A stretch of DNA of 64,000 nucleotides, from contig NZ_AP014568.1 in NCBI RefSeq assembly GCF_000828895.1, positions 2,363,858 through 2,427,857 of the forward strand, written 5' to 3'. The stretch is from Serpentinimonas raichei. GTDB taxonomy: Bacteria > Pseudomonadota > Gammaproteobacteria > Burkholderiales > Burkholderiaceae_C. The position numbers and the translations under genes were made by a program. The notes under the pieces are model-generated. The model was given only the letters and a program-made list of their open reading frames with translations, ran no database searches and was not told the origin of the DNA. Below are positions 63,334 to 64,000 of the stretch, piece by piece; positions within the stretch are counted from its first letter, which is position 1; every line of letters begins with the position of its first letter.

Positions 63334-64000
63334 TCAGTGGCCGCTGGATTGATCCAGCCGCAGGCGCGGATCGACGACGAAATACAGCAGATCGACGACC
63401 AGGTTGATGACGACGAAGATGAGCGCAATCAGGCACAGGTAGGCGGCCATGACCGGGATGTCGGCAAAGGTGACGGCCTGGATGAACAGCAGGCCCATGC
63501 CGGGCCACTGGAACACGGTTTCGGTGATGATGGCGAAGGCGATCAGGCCGCCGAGCTGCAAGCCGGTGATGGTCATGACCGGCACCAGCGTGTTTTTGAG
63601 CGCGTGGCCAAAGTGCACCGCGCGGTCGCTCAAGCCCCTGGCCCGGGCAAACTTGATGTAGTCGGTGCGCAGCACCTCGAGCATTTCGGCGCGCACCAGG
63701 CGCATGATCAGCGTGAGCTGAAAAATCGCCAGCGTGATGGCCGGCAGCACCAGGTGGTGCCAGCCCTGGGCCGTCAGCAGTCCGGTGCTCCAGCCGCCGA
63801 TCTGCACCACTTCGCCCCGGCCAAAGCTGGGAAACCAGCCCAGTTGCACCGAAAAGATCAGGATCAGCACGATGCCGATCAAAAAGGTGGGCAGCGAGAC
63901 GCCCAGCAGCGACAGCGTCATGAACATTTGCGCCAGCGCCGAACCCCGGCGCAAGGCGGTGTAGACGCCCAGCGGAATGCCGATCAGCAAGGCCAGCAGG
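63334..64000 (-). CDS. dppB: Peptide ABC importer permease, DppB type (partial, N-terminus off the right edge)
   Basis: The last ~221 residues of a DppB/OppB-like permease. They include the helices around IGIPLGVYTALRRG, the EAA loop MLEVLRTDYIKFARARGLS, and the ending VDLLYFVVDPRLRL typical of the family. It ends 19 nt before the dppC start. The start codon and probably the binding-protein gene lie to the right of the window. Confidence 0.9.
   Translation of the reverse strand, partial: LLALLIGIPLGVYTALRRGSALAQMFMTLSLLGVSLPTFLIGIVLILIFSVQLGWFPSFGRGEVVQIGGWSTGLLTAQGWHHLVLPAITLAIFQLTLIMRLVRAEMLEVLRTDYIKFARARGLSDRAVHFGHALKNTLVPVMTITGLQLGGLIAFAIITETVFQWPGMGLLFIQAVTFADIPVMAAYLCLIALIFVVINLVVDLLYFVVDPRLRLDQSSGH

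Overview
The window is 64 kb of dense, GC-rich bacterial chromosome. Its gene content (minCDE; ackA-fabI with a MaoC-Pta fusion; a proA / J-domain-like / mnmA / patatin cluster; tsaB-rimI-UDG; a dpp-type importer) and short intergenic gaps point to a betaproteobacterium, most likely Burkholderiales/Comamonadaceae. That placement is inferred from gene families and compositional feel, not from a marker gene. I see no rRNA, tRNA, CRISPR array, insertion sequence or prophage.

Left part (1-8 kb). A truncated PuuB-like amine oxidase and an agmatinase-family ureohydrolase suggest agmatine/putrescine or guanidino-compound use. They are followed by a YbfB/YjiJ-type MFS carrier and a copper-efflux ATPase, with a CopZ-like chaperone divergent from the ATPase. 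An AT-rich 337-bp gap with two DnaA-box-like 9-mers precedes minC-minD-minE.

Central-metabolism operon (8.0-15.6 kb, + strand). The order is ackA, fabI, an uncharacterised 651-aa protein with a PhoU/DUF47-like tail, a pyruvate-phosphate-dikinase-like protein that stops after the phospho-histidine domain, a MaoC-Pta fusion, and a SemiSWEET-like PQ-loop protein. Overlapping stop/start codons tie most of these together. The dikinase without an acceptor domain plus its uncharacterised partner is my best candidate for an undescribed biochemical system.

Signalling and export region (15.6-25.5 kb). A GGDEF-EAL sensor protein and an unknown gene lie on the minus strand. Divergent from them is a three-gene set: alpha/beta hydrolase, P-loop NTPase, and an ABC exporter whose nucleotide-binding motifs are degenerate. 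Convergent to that set is a subtilisin-like protease. The protease is divergent from an ECF sigma / anti-sigma pair; the anti-sigma factor carries a 9-bp tandem repeat.

Housekeeping block (25.5-33.1 kb). It holds a hicB-hicA module, purE-purK-tsaC, a CnoX-like thioredoxin/TPR protein, purC with a PCu(A)C copper chaperone, and a chemoreceptor.

Giant adhesin (33.3-45.6 kb). A 4077-aa LapA-like, type I-secreted surface protein has an N-terminal retention module with di-alanine sites, T1SS-143-like and Calx-beta-like repeats, a vWFA domain and six RTX nonapeptides. Two internal segments of about 0.5 kb are almost identical. An FNR/ANR-type palindrome lies between it and the divergent chemoreceptor, and a strong intrinsic terminator follows it. 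No LapG, LapD or type I secretion gene is in the window.

Right part (45.6-64 kb). A decayed copy of the 3' end of the patatin gene and the intact patatin gene flank a RelE/XRE toxin-antitoxin module. The minus-strand run proA / J-domain-like / mnmA / cNMP-patatin follows. Next come a second chemoreceptor with a C-terminal CheR/CheB-type tether, a ParD-ParE module overlapping a fumarylacetoacetate-hydrolase-family gene, dacB, an orphan Phd antitoxin, tsaB-rimI-UDG, and a dppBCDF-type peptide importer cut by the right edge.
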